NCBI GenBank assembly: GCA_029690005.1
Contig: CP121458.1
Coordinates: 5,661,872 to 5,725,871, forward strand
DNA: 64,000 nt
Direction of reading: 5' to 3'
Source of the DNA: Prescottella defluvii
GTDB taxonomy: Bacteria > Actinomycetota > Actinomycetes > Mycobacteriales > Mycobacteriaceae
In this document: positions 36,281-45,246 of the stretch, piece by piece
Numbering within the stretch: the first letter of the stretch is position 1
How the letters are laid out: every line of letters begins with the position of its first letter
Notes under the pieces: model-generated
What the model was told of the DNA's origin: nothing
Databases searched by the model: none
Seen by the model: the letters and a program-made list of their open reading frames with translations, nothing else
Translations under genes and position numbers: made by a program

Positions 36281-36855
36281 GTCGTCGAGCGTACGGCGAG
36301 CGGCTTCAGCCCACACGACGCCGCGAAGCCCTGCGATTCGATGCCGAACGCGGTGTTGGTGCGGGTCATGAGGTTTGCCACCGCGACGAACGCGGTCAAC
36401 TCCACCAACGCGGCCGGGCCGAGCGCCTCGAGCAGCCGGGCCGACAGTTCGTCGGTCACCGTCGGCGGGGTCTGGGTCATCGCCTCGGCGTACTCCATGA
36501 CATCCCGCTCCAACGGCGTGAACACGTCCGACTCGCGCCAGCGAGGCACCTCGCGGGCCTTGGTCAGATCGAGTCCCTCGTTGTGGGCCTGGAAATAGCC
36601 GAAGTCCAGGCAGAAACTGCAGCCGACCAGGCTGGCCACCGCCATGTGGGCGAACGACTTCAGGTTCTCGTCGCACTTGTCCCACTTCTGCACCTTGCGG
36701 CCGACGGTGAAACTGAAGTTCAGCACCTTCCGGTTGTGCCACGTCACCTCGACCGGTTCGGCCACCTCGCCGAGCATCTTGCGGGACATCCGCTTGACCA
36801 CCGCGCCGTACACGCCGGTCAGCTCGGCCTTCGGGATCCGGGTATTGCTGGTCAT
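36277..36855 (-). CDS. carboxymuconolactone decarboxylase / AhpD-family protein
   Basis: A 192-residue AhpD-fold protein. The redox motif is SLVGCSFCLDFGYFQAHNEG, where CSFC corresponds to the AhpD CxxC, followed by the helix with conserved acidic residues (VFTPLERDVMEYAEAMT). Family members reduce peroxiredoxins or act on peroxide/lactone substrates. It overlaps the ECF sigma gene by four bases and is probably its first regulatory target and partner. ATG 36855 is preferred over the upstream start. Confidence 0.9.
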   Translation of the reverse strand: MTSNTRIPKAELTGVYGAVVKRMSRKMLGEVAEPVEVTWHNRKVLNFSFTVGRKVQKWDKCDENLKSFAHMAVASLVGCSFCLDFGYFQAHNEGLDLTKAREVPRWRESDVFTPLERDVMEYAEAMTQTPPTVTDELSARLLEALGPAALVELTAFVAVANLMTRTNTAFGIESQGFAASCGLKPLAVRSTT

Positions 36856-36945
36856 GATTCCTCCTCCGGTTACGTGCTCTCGACATGGAGACACCGGCCG
36901 CGGAGGAAATGTGACACCCGAGGCGAATTCGCCGCACGGCCGCCG

Positions 36946-38122
36946 TCAGTCGACCGGAGCGGGAGTGAGCGCGACGCCACCGTCCGTCTCGGGGGCTTCG
37001 CGGCGCGCGATCGCCGTCGGCGGGCGCTCGGGCCGCGGTCCGCCGGGAATGAACCGCGACAGCGTCCGGTGCAGCGCCCACGCGATCGGGACGGTGAACG
37101 CGACGGTGACGATGAAGACGCCGGCCGTCGAGCCCTGGAACGTCTGGTAGCCGAGCATGTCGACGACGAACTCCATCACCACGAGATGCACCAGGAAAAT
37201 CTCGTAGGAGATCTCCCCAGCCACACCATCGGCGCCGACGAGCACAGGCGCCCGAGCGGTCCGGGCCGGTCACCGATCACGAGCGGCGCCATGAACGTCG
37301 TCGCGAACAGCAGGAACAGCATCGACTTGGTGATCGCCTGCGTGGCGTCGATCGGCACGATCGTCGCCTCACCCGCCAGCGGCGTCGACGCGAGCAGCAG
37401 GAAGTACAGCGCCAGCAGTCCCGCGCCGTACGGGTTGCACCGTTTCAGCATGACCGACGCCAGCGCCAGCAGCATGCCGCCCGCGAACCACGCGATGAAC
37501 CCCGGCAACCACAGCCGGGCCGTGAACGAGATGCCGGTGTTGTGGGTGATCAACGTCCACAGCGGCGTGATCGCGACGACCCCGAGCAGTGCCACCGCCA
37601 GCCGCACTGGATGCCACTCCCGTCGACAGACCACGACCACCAGCAACCAGCCGAGCACGGGCAGCAGCAGATAGAACGTGGCCTCGACTGCGAGACTCCA
37701 CATCTGGGTGAGCCCGTTGTGCAGATGGCCGGGCCCGTAGATCTGGGTCAGCGTCATGTTCCGCACGAAACCGGACCAGCCCAGGCCTGTCTCCCCGCGT
37801 CGTCGCGGAAGAGGTAGATCGCATACGTCGCGACGACGGTGATCCAGTAGGCCGGCAGGATCCGCCGCGCGCGATGCCACAGGTAGGTGGTTGTCGACGG
37901 CAGTACCCCCTGCCCGGCAGCGGCCCGCAGCCACGGCCGGAACAGCAGGAATCCCGAAAGCACGAAGAACAGCGCGACGCCGATCTCGAGCCGAGAGAAC
38001 GCGCCCCCGGCGACGTCGGGCGTGTACCGCCCCGTCCAGAACGCGGCGTGCGCGCCGACCACCAGCAGCGCGGCGATCGCGCGCAGGCCCGTCAGCGACC
38101 GGACGTAACCCGCGGCGCTCAC
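36946..38122 (-). CDS. acyltransferase family 3 membrane protein (two frameshifts)
   Basis: Integral membrane O-acyltransferase (Acyl_transf_3/OafA type) that transfers acyl groups to envelope sugars or lipids. It starts YVRSLTGLRAIAALLVVGAHAAFW with the family His, followed by FFVLSGFLLFRPWLRA, AYWITVVATYAIYLFRDD, LTQMWSLAVEATFYLLLPVLGW and EISYEIFLVHLVVMEF. Frame changes near 37790 and 37222 join the parts. About ten helices. GTG 38122 overlaps the upstream gene's stop, so it is coupled to the large membrane protein. Confidence 0.88.
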
Positions 38123-39978
38123 TTCCCCGCCCCCGGCGCGGGCGCGACGGCACCGACCGGGCCGGCCCCCACACACAACGCGAGTCCGGGCGTCGAGGTC
38201 CGGACCCGCAGCGCGTCACCCGCACCGAGAAGGCGCACGTACACCTGGCCCAGCCCGGCCTTGACCGGCACCGTCACCGTGTCGCCGCCGCGGTTGAGTC
38301 CCACCTCGACAGTGCCGTCGGCGGTCGCGAAGTAGTTCAGTTGCGCCGTCCATTCCCAGTCGATGAGCGGGCCGTCCAGCGGCAACTCGACGGGTGCGCT
38401 CTCGACGCGGTAACCGCAGCCCGGCACTGGGCCCTGCCCGATGGTGCGGGCCGTGGTGACCTCGGCGGGGATCAGGCGTCCGGAGTCGTCGAGCAACTGC
38501 AGAAAGTTGGTGGACCGCGCGAACTCGGGACGCTCCCGCAGGGGCCCGAAGATGTGACTGGTCGTGTTGTGCGGGTATGCGACGGGCAGCAGCACGTAGA
38601 TCGACACGGCTTGGTCCAGGAGCGGGGTTTCCTGGTTCGCGGCCAGCGCCGCCCGCCCGTTGGCGAGGTAGGCGACGGTCGGGTTGTCGCGCCACCGCCC
38701 CACGAACGTCACCGTCGACCACAGGCTGCTCGCGACGAACAGCGCCGCAAGCCCGACCACCAGCACCGGGCGCGGTCTCGGCACTGGGCGCACCCCGGGC
38801 CGTCGGGGCGCGCGCACCATCAGCGCCCAGCCGATCGCTATGACGACCGCGCTGTCGGCGACGTAGCGGAGCGTCTGTGCCAGTTCATACGCGGTGTCCG
38901 GTCCGGACCGGGTGAGCACCATCGCCGCCTCGGACACCGCGACGTAGGCGACCATCGCCACCCAGATGCCCGCGGTGCGCTGCCGATATCGCAGCGACCA
39001 TGCCAGCGCAGCCGCAACGGCCACCCATCCGAGCACCACCAACACCGTCGGCGGCGTCGCCCACGGCGGACTCGGCGGCCACCGATCCCACGCCCACGGC
39101 CCGCCGAGCAGGGTCGGCACCAGACCGAGCGACGTACCGTGATGCACCAGCCCGACGGTCTGCGTCGCCGACGCCGACACCAGGCGGGAATGGGTGAAGT
39201 GCAGGTACGCGACGGCCCACCCCGCCACCACCACCGCGAGCGGAATCCACAACGCCCGCCCCCGCACCAGGGCCGACCGGAGCGGACGTTCGATCCCGTC
39301 GACCCGGTACATCAGCGCGACGACCGCGAACGCGACGAACGGCACCAGCACCGACTTCTCGAAGAACGCCAGCGACAGCGCCGCCACGACGGTGCCCGAC
39401 ACCGCGAACCGGATTCGTCCGGTGCGGCACAGCCGGATCGCGTCACCCGCCACCCACGCGAGACCGATCTGCATCGGCAGCGAGTTCAGCCCCGCGGCCC
39501 ACCACGCGAACGACGGTAGCGTCAGCGGCGAGAACAGATAGAACGTCAGCGGCAGCAGCAACACCGGACGGGTGCCCAGAAGCAACCGGAGCACCCGCAG
39601 CACCGCGACCGACGCGAGCGCCTGCAGGGCGATCAGCGTCAGGGCCGGCACCGTCCAGTTCAGCGGGGCCACCGCGGTCGAGATCCACGCGACCAGGAAC
39701 GCCGCGGGCATGAAGTGACCGTCGTGGTCGTAGAACAGGAACTCACCCGACAGCGCGGGCAGCTGCCCCGATCGGCTGATCAGGATCAGATCGTCCCAGT
39801 AGAAGTCGCCCGTGAACGCGACGACGCCGCGGACGACGAGTTGCAGCCCGATGAGAGCCACCGCGGCGGCGAGGACCTGCCGGGATGTCATCGGCCACCA
39901 TCGGCCCCGTCTCGGCGGCACGCGAGACTCGCCGATGTCGCCCGCGGCGTCTGCCTCCGGAACCGCTCGCACGCGCAC
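38119..39978 (-). CDS. large multi-pass membrane protein, GT-C-glycosyltransferase-like
   Basis: An intact protein of about 619 residues with roughly ten to twelve helices. It has an acidic pair in the first extracellular loop (GDFYWDDLILISRSG), as in GT-C polyprenyl-phosphate-dependent glycosyltransferases. A soluble C-terminal beta-rich domain follows (GCGYRVESAPVELPLDGPLI to the end), with cysteines that could form disulfides. The function is not established. Coupled to an acyltransferase, it probably modifies a cell-envelope glycan or lipid. The first 29 residues may be untranslated: an ATG at MTSRQVLAAAVALIG is the likely start. Confidence 0.72.
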   Translation of the reverse strand: MRVRAVPEADAAGDIGESRVPPRRGRWWPMTSRQVLAAAVALIGLQLVVRGVVAFTGDFYWDDLILISRSGQLPALSGEFLFYDHDGHFMPAAFLVAWISTAVAPLNWTVPALTLIALQALASVAVLRVLRLLLGTRPVLLLPLTFYLFSPLTLPSFAWWAAGLNSLPMQIGLAWVAGDAIRLCRTGRIRFAVSGTVVAALSLAFFEKSVLVPFVAFAVVALMYRVDGIERPLRSALVRGRALWIPLAVVVAGWAVAYLHFTHSRLVSASATQTVGLVHHGTSLGLVPTLLGGPWAWDRWPPSPPWATPPTVLVVLGWVAVAAALAWSLRYRQRTAGIWVAMVAYVAVSEAAMVLTRSGPDTAYELAQTLRYVADSAVVIAIGWALMVRAPRRPGVRPVPRPRPVLVVGLAALFVASSLWSTVTFVGRWRDNPTVAYLANGRAALAANQETPLLDQAVSIYVLLPVAYPHNTTSHIFGPLRERPEFARSTNFLQLLDDSGRLIPAEVTTARTIGQGPVPGCGYRVESAPVELPLDGPLIDWEWTAQLNYFATADGTVEVGLNRGGDTVTVPVKAGLGQVYVRLLGAGDALRVRTSTPGLALCVGAGPVGAVAPAPGAGK

Positions 39979-40067
39979 TCTCCTTCCTCCGGCCGGATCG
40001 CCGGAGCGGAACCTTACCCACGCAAATTAACGCGTCTCCGAGGGTCCGCGAGGAGGCTGGCGGAGGG

Positions 40068-41015
40068 TCAGCCTCCCGTGATCGGCGCGACGAACTGGCA
40101 CGGCACCGGGCGCGGATGAGCCGGGTCCAGTGCATTGAGCACATGCGCCGCGGCCACCGGTTCCGCCGCGATCGCCGCGTGCTCACCGTAGTTCGTGCCG
40201 CACCCGTCCTGCACGACGACGTTGGTCGCATTGGGTGCCGCGAGGAACCCGCTCGTGTAGGGCACGACCAGTTCGTCGTAGCGGGTCATGATGTTGGTGT
40301 AGGTGACCTGCGGCGCGTAGACCCCGTCGGACTGCAGGGCCTTCATGAAGTCGGAGCCCGACACCATCTGCGTGCACGCCTGGCACAGCGCTCCGATGCT
40401 GTTGTCGACGAGCGCCCCGGCGCCGGCCGCGCGTACCGCCGCGACCATCTGTGCGGCGGCGAAGGCGTCGGTGCCGTTCCACAGCGGCGCAAGCGACACG
40501 TACTTGTCGACCTTGTCGGCGCCGCCCAGCCGCTTGACGTAGTACGTCGGCATCAGCGTGCCCTGCGAATGCCCGATCAGATCGACCTTCCGCGCGCCGG
40601 TCGACTGCAGGACCCGGTCGACGAAATCGCTCAACTGCTGAGCACTCTGCTCCATCGGCTTCATTCCGCCGATTGCCGAAATAGGCCAGGGTAGATCTTC
40701 GAATGCGCCGTAGGTGAGCGCGAAGACACGATAGCCTTCGTTCGCCAGAAGCGGGGCGTAGGTACCCCAATTGTCCTGCCTGTTACCGCCGGTTCCATGA
40801 ACCAACACGACGGGATTCGGGTGCTGGTCGGACGGTTTACACGACCAGTCGTTCGATCCCGGCGCGGACCCGCCCGGATTGCCCAATTCCAAGGGGATTC
40901 CCGCAAGGAAGTTGTAGGACACCGGGAGGGTCTCCTGCGCCGCTGCCGGACCGGCCATACAAGCCAGCGACAATACCGAAAGCACCGCGCCCGTTATGAA
41001 TCGCCTCAGCTGCAC
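40068..41015 (-). CDS. secreted lipase/esterase
   Basis: A 315-residue exported alpha/beta hydrolase. The signal peptide is RRFITGAVLSVLSLACMAGPAAAQ. The mature part has VVLVHGTGGNRQDNW, nucleophile elbow GHSQG (IGHSQGTLMPTYY), an acid region and a His in CGTNYGEHAAIA. Cysteines (WSCKPS, ALCQACTQM, DGCGTN) suggest disulfides. This matches the actinobacterial LipA/LipB-like class 2 lipase family. Intact. Substrate: acylglycerols or esters, not defined. Confidence 0.92.
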   Translation of the reverse strand: MQLRRFITGAVLSVLSLACMAGPAAAQETLPVSYNFLAGIPLELGNPGGSAPGSNDWSCKPSDQHPNPVVLVHGTGGNRQDNWGTYAPLLANEGYRVFALTYGAFEDLPWPISAIGGMKPMEQSAQQLSDFVDRVLQSTGARKVDLIGHSQGTLMPTYYVKRLGGADKVDKYVSLAPLWNGTDAFAAAQMVAAVRAAGAGALVDNSIGALCQACTQMVSGSDFMKALQSDGVYAPQVTYTNIMTRYDELVVPYTSGFLAAPNATNVVVQDGCGTNYGEHAAIAAEPVAAAHVLNALDPAHPRPVPCQFVAPITGG

Positions 41016-41080
41016 ATCGCGGACCCTAGCAGTGGATCTTTACGCCCGGATCCGAATCGTCAGACGTGCTCCGATCGCAA

Positions 41081-41434
41081 TCAGTGCGCCTTGTTGTACG
41101 CCTCGGTGATTTCCGCGGAGATTCGACCACGAGAGGACACCGTGAAGCCATTGCGACGTGCCCATTCCCGAATCGCTGCACTCTGCTCGCGGTCCACCGA
41201 CGCGCGCGCCGAGGACGCCGAGGCACCCGTGGTCGCCTTACCACCACGACGACGATTCGTCACCTTGCGAGCATGGGAAACCCACACGTCGAGCTGCTCG
41301 CGAAGCTTTGCGGCATTATCGGATGACAGATCGATCTCGTACAGAACCCCATCCAGTCCGAACTCGACCGTTTCATCGGCGGTGGCATCCTGATCGACGT
41401 CGTCGATGAGCGTTACAGTGACCTTCTTTGCCAT
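41081..41434 (-). CDS. lsr2: nucleoid-associated xenogeneic silencer Lsr2
   Basis: A 117-residue H-NS-like protein that silences AT-rich foreign DNA and bridges DNA. The N-terminal oligomerisation domain is AKKVTVTLIDDVDQDATADETV, the C-terminal DNA-binding domain is REWARRNGFTVSSRGRISAEITEAY, with the AT-hook-like RGR. It lies between clpC and lysS in order, as in mycobacteria, here separated by the 35-41 kb insert. Intact. Confidence 0.97.
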   Translation of the reverse strand: MAKKVTVTLIDDVDQDATADETVEFGLDGVLYEIDLSSDNAAKLREQLDVWVSHARKVTNRRRGGKATTGASASSARASVDREQSAAIREWARRNGFTVSSRGRISAEITEAYNKAH

Positions 41435-41563
41435 GGGGTCAATTCCTTCCGAATGACGCGTCGTTGCCCGGACGCGATGCGCCCCAGCCGGTAACTCGAA
41501 AGCAATAGTACCCCCGAATCACCGATATCGAAGACTCGTCATTAGCGAATTGAAAACACCCGG

Positions 41564-43070
41564 TCAGCGCGAGGGTCGGACAATTGGGAACAAGATGGTT
41601 TCCCGGATTCCCAATCCCGTGAGCGCCATCAGCAGGCGATCGATTCCCATACCGGTACCGGTGGTCGGGGCATGCCCTGTTCCATCGCGGCCAGGAACTC
41701 CTCGTCGAGAACCATGGCCTCGTCGTCACCGGCGGAGGCGAGGCGCGCCTGATCCATGAAACGCTCACGCTGGATGATCGGATCGACCAACTCGGAATAC
41801 CCGTCGCGAGTTCGAATCCGCGAATGTAGAGATCCCACTTCTCCGTCACGCCCGGCAGGCTCCGGTGCTGACGGGTGAGTGGCGACGTCTCGACCGGGAA
41901 GTTCCGGACGAACGTGGGCTCGTGCAGCTGGTCGCCGCACTGGTGTTCCCACAGCTCCTCGACGAGCTTGCCGTGGCCGTATCCCTTGTCCTTCGGAACT
42001 TCGAGGCCGACCTTGGCCGCGAGGGCCAGCAGCTCGTCCACCGACGTCTCCGGCGTGACGTCGACACCGATGGCCTCGGACAACGACGGATACATCTCCA
42101 TCGTCTTCCACTCACCGCTCAGGTCGTACTCGGAACCGTCGGCGAGCGTGACCACCTGGGTGCCGAACGCACCCTGCGCGACTTCCTGGACGAGCTCGCG
42201 AATCATCTTCGCGGAATCGTCGTAGGTGCCGTAGGCCTCGTACGTCTCGAGCATCGCGAACTCCGGCGAATGCGTCGAGTCCACACCCTCGTTGCGGAAA
42301 TTGCGGTTGATCTCGAAGACCTTCTCGATACCGCCGACCACGCAACGCTTGAGGAAGAGTTCCGGCGCGATGCGCAGGAACAGGTCGATGTCGAGGGCGT
42401 TCGAGTGCGTCACGAACGGGCGGGCGGCCGCACCACCGTGCAGCGTCTGCAGCATGGGCGTCTCGACCTCGAGGAAGCCGCGGCGCTCGAGCGCGTTGCG
42501 CAGCTCACGCACCACCGCGACGCGCTTGCGGGCCGTCTCCCGGGCCTCGGGGCGGATGATGAGGTCCGCGTAGCGCTGCCGCACGCGGGACTCCTCGCTC
42601 ATCTCCTTGTGCGCGACGGGCAGCGGGCGCAGCGCCTTCGCCGCCATCTGCCACGCGTCGGCCATGACGCTCAGCTCACCGCGACGGGAGCTGATCACCT
42701 CGCCGTGCACGAAGACGAAGTCGCCGAGGTCGACGTCGGACTTCCACGCCGCCAGGGCGTCCTCGCCGACGTTCGCGAGGCTCAACATCGCCTGCAGCTG
42801 CGTGCCGTCGCCCTCCTGCAGCGTCGCGAAGCACAGCTTGCCGGTATTGCGGACGAAGATGACGCGGCCGACCACGCCGACGGTGTCGCCGGTGCTCGCG
42901 TCCGGCTCCAGATCGGGGTACTTGGCGCGGATCTCCGCCAGCGAATGAGTGCGAGGAACCGACACCGGGTACGGCTCCTGCCCCTGGGCGAGCAGACGCT
43001 CCCGCTTCTCGCGGCGGATCCGGAGCTGCTCGGGGGTGTCGTCGACGGGCTGGGCTGGTGCTTCACTCAC
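41564..43070 (-). CDS. lysS: lysyl-tRNA synthetase, class II (two frameshifts)
   Basis: Charges tRNA-Lys. Class II motifs: RQRYADLIIRPEARET, the motif 2 region EKVFEINRNFRNEG, motif 3 TGTGMGIDRLLMALTG near the end. The OB-fold N-terminus includes VIFVRNTGKLCFATLQEGDG. The C-terminus is broken: near 41808 the frame must change to continue YSELVDPIIQRERFM, and near 41670 to give GTGMGIDRLLM and stop at 41564. Start GTG 43070 (SEAPAQPV) is preferred; TTG 43079 also fits. A -10-like TATAGT stands ten bases before it, so the transcript may be nearly leaderless. Confidence 0.95.
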
Positions 43071-43237
43071 GGGGTACAAGACTATAGGGCGGCATCAGCC
43101 GAGGTGGCGCCGGTAGCACGGCGACGCCCGCGGCCGCCGCACGGGATGCCCGAGCGGGCTGCAGCGGACGCCCGTCCGGAGCGGCCGGACGGTTCGGTTC
43201 CCGGGCCGACCGGCCCGTCGACGCCCTCCCCCTCTGA

Positions 43238-43284
43238 CCGAATGTCACACGCGTTCAGTCGAACTGAACCGATGTGACATTCGG
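43238..43284. repeat. near-perfect inverted repeat between rhodanese and lysS
   Basis: Arms CCGAATGTCACA...TTCAGT and AACTGAA...TGTGACATTCGG match over 20 of about 22 positions around a CG centre. It lies in the gap between the rhodanese stop (43300) and the lysS start (43070). It may be a terminator of the cysteine dioxygenase-rhodanese unit, though no T run follows in the minus-strand direction, or an operator. Confidence 0.6.
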
Positions 43285-43299
43285 CCACAGCGGCAGCGG

Positions 43300-43722
43300 T
43301 CAGTGCGCGGAGACCGTCGCCAGCTCGCGGACGCAGTGCGTCTGCCCGATCAGGGCACCGAGCAGACCGGCCGCCTTGATCGCCTTGTAGCCGCCGACCA
43401 GATCGGTGACGTTGTTCAGACCCAGCTGTCGCAGCGACGCCGCCGCCAGGCTCGACGTGTAGCCCTCGGAGCACACGATCACCCACTCGACGTCGTGGTC
43501 GACGGCGAGCGCCAGGTGCGCACTGCTGGTGGGGTCCAGCCGCCACTCGAGGACGTTGCGCTCGATCGCCAGTGCGCCGGGCAGCGTGCCCTCGAGCGCG
43601 CGCTGGGCCTGCGGGCGGATGTCGACGAAGATCGCGCCGCGGCGGACGGCCTCGGAGAGCTCGAACACGTACATGCGGTCGAGTCCGGCGCGGGCGTCTT
43701 CGAGCATTTCGTCGATGGTCAC
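43300..43722 (-). CDS. rhodanese-like sulfurtransferase
   Basis: A 140-residue single-domain rhodanese. Active-site loop VIVCSEGYTSSLAAASL carries the catalytic Cys; IFVDIRPQAQRALEGTLPGALAIERNVLEWRL is the N-terminal family segment. GTG 43722 overlaps the cysteine dioxygenase stop (GTGA). The pair may process the sulfane or sulfite products of cysteine breakdown. Intact. Confidence 0.92.
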   Translation of the reverse strand: MTIDEMLEDARAGLDRMYVFELSEAVRRGAIFVDIRPQAQRALEGTLPGALAIERNVLEWRLDPTSSAHLALAVDHDVEWVIVCSEGYTSSLAAASLRQLGLNNVTDLVGGYKAIKAAGLLGALIGQTHCVRELATVSAH

Positions 43723-44276
43723 TTGTGGCCCCCTTCGGGCAGATCGGTCAGCTCGGTGCGGGTACGGCGCAACGCGCTCTGCCCGGTGACCTCGTAGTAG
43801 GACATTGCGGTGAGCGGCGGCGAGTACGCGTGCACGCTCAGAGTGGGTTCGGTCGTGTCGGTGACGGGTCCCGGCGCACGCATCACGTCGTGCACCCACC
43901 CGAGCGGGAAGGCGGCCTGGTCGCCGGCCTCGAGCGTCCGACGACGGAGCTCGCCGCCGGTCCAGCGGTACTCCGCGAGGGTGCCGCTGAGCACCGTCAG
44001 CGCGCCCAAAGATCCTGCGTGGTCATGTAATTCCGTGGACCGGTCCGGGACCCAGCTGATCAGCCAGAGGTCGACGTCGTCGTCGGAACGGAGACGGGCC
44101 GACCAGCGCTCGCGGGTCGGAAAAGCCGACGGCAGCAGGTGGTCGTGCCGGCCCTCGAGGACCTCCGCGGCGGCCTGGTCGGTGAGACGCAGCAGGTCCG
44201 CGGGGCGCAGTCGGGTCGGCAGCGAGCCGAGGTCGGACGGAGACGTGAAAACGTCAAGAGAATATGCAGAAAGCAT
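43719..44276 (-). CDS. cysteine dioxygenase (type I)
   Basis: A cupin of about 185 residues that oxidises cysteine to cysteinesulfinate with a non-heme iron. Iron ligands appear in STELHDHAGSLGALTVLSGT and PLGWVHDVMRAPG, with LSVHAYSPPL near the end. ATG 44276 follows a GGAG nine bases upstream; the TTG 44282 two codons earlier is less likely. It is preceded by a cysteine-containing short peptide and a hairpin, suggesting cysteine-responsive attenuation, and overlaps the rhodanese gene. Confidence 0.92.
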   Translation of the reverse strand: MLSAYSLDVFTSPSDLGSLPTRLRPADLLRLTDQAAAEVLEGRHDHLLPSAFPTRERWSARLRSDDDVDLWLISWVPDRSTELHDHAGSLGALTVLSGTLAEYRWTGGELRRRTLEAGDQAAFPLGWVHDVMRAPGPVTDTTEPTLSVHAYSPPLTAMSYYEVTGQSALRRTRTELTDLPEGGHK

Positions 44277-44303
44277 GAGCAAAGCTCCAGGAAAGTGAAA
44301 TTG

Positions 44304-44327
44304 GTCGAGGCGGCGTTCAGCCTCGAC
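44304..44327 (-). promoter_or_regulatory. hairpin overlapping the cysteine leader peptide 3' end
   Basis: A seven-base stem (GTCGAGG / CCTCGAC) with a ten-base loop begins within the last codons of the leader peptide (Cys-Cys-Arg-Gly) and ends about 20 bases before the cysteine dioxygenase ribosome binding site. Ribosome position on the cysteine codons would decide whether this hairpin forms. Confidence 0.5.
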
Positions 44328-44358
44328 AACACTCCTGGGCGCTCATGCAACGGAACAT
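44317..44358 (-). CDS. cysteine leader peptide, 13 residues, upstream of cysteine dioxygenase
   Basis: A minus-strand ATG frame encodes MFRCMSAQECCRG and then stops. Three of 13 residues are Cys, two of them adjacent near the end. No ribosome binding site precedes the ATG, but a -10-like CACACT lies seven bases upstream, so the transcript may begin at or near the ATG (leaderless). In mycobacteria, leaderless polycysteine short frames upstream of cysteine-metabolism genes act as cysteine-responsive attenuators; the arrangement here is the same kind. Too short for ordinary gene callers. Confidence 0.65.
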   Translation of the reverse strand: MFRCMSAQECCRG

Positions 44359-44429
44359 GTCGATCAGTGTGACACAACATCGGCGCGGACGGAACCCCGC
44401 GGATCACCGCAGCCCCGGTGACGCCGGTC

Positions 44430-45242
44430 TCAGATCTCGGTGTGACGCGCTCCGCGACGCGCGAGATTGCGCTCGTACACCAACCGCAGCCCCTCGAGCG
44501 TGAGGTCCGGTTCGTGATGCTCGACGGTCTCGCACTCGGGCATGATCAGTGGCGCACTGTCGCCCGTCGCGATCACCGCGACGTCCGCGCCACCGAATGC
44601 CGTGAGCTCCTGGCGAACTCGTCTGACCAACCCGTCGACGAGGCCGGCGAATCCGAACACTGCGCCGGACTGCATGCACTCGACGGTGTTCTTTCCGACC
44701 ACCGACCGCGGTCGCACCAGTTCGACCTTACGCAGCGCCGCCGACTGCGACGCCAGCGCGTCGGTGGAGATTTCGAGGCCGGGAGCGATTGCGCCGCCGA
44801 GGAATTCCCCCTTCGCGGACACGACGTCGACACACGTCGAGGTGCCGAAGTCCACGATGATGCACGCGCCGTCGTAGAAGTGGTGCGCCGCAAGACTGTT
44901 GACGATGCGGTCCGCGCCCACTTCCTTGGGGTTGTCGACCAGCAGCGGCACCCCGGTACGCACACCGGGCTCCACCACGACGTGCGGGACGTGACCCCAG
45001 TAGCGGGTCAGCATCACGCGAATCTCACGAAGTACCGACGGAACCGTCGACAGCGCCGAGACACCGGTGATCTGCTCGACGTGGGGACCGAGGAGCCCAC
45101 GGAACTTCAGCGCCAGCTCGTCGGCGGTCATCCGCGGATCGGTACGCATCCGCCAGTCCTGCACCAACTTCGAGTGCGAACCGGCGCCTTTGAAGAGTCC
45201 CAGAACGATGTTGGTGTTCCGGACGTCGACGGTGAGCAGCAC
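44430..45242 (-). CDS. coaX: type III pantothenate kinase
   Basis: First step of coenzyme A synthesis: phosphorylates pantothenate. The 270-residue product has the ASKHA-fold motifs LLTVDVRNTNIVLGLF, VGADRIVNSLAAHHFY, IIVDFGTSTCVDVV and GGAIAPGLEIS. Intact. It starts five bases after panD ends on the same strand, part of a pantothenate cluster with panC and panD. Confidence 0.97.
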   Translation of the reverse strand: MLLTVDVRNTNIVLGLFKGAGSHSKLVQDWRMRTDPRMTADELALKFRGLLGPHVEQITGVSALSTVPSVLREIRVMLTRYWGHVPHVVVEPGVRTGVPLLVDNPKEVGADRIVNSLAAHHFYDGACIIVDFGTSTCVDVVSAKGEFLGGAIAPGLEISTDALASQSAALRKVELVRPRSVVGKNTVECMQSGAVFGFAGLVDGLVRRVRQELTAFGGADVAVIATGDSAPLIMPECETVEHHEPDLTLEGLRLVYERNLARRGARHTEI

Positions 45243-45246
45243 TGCC

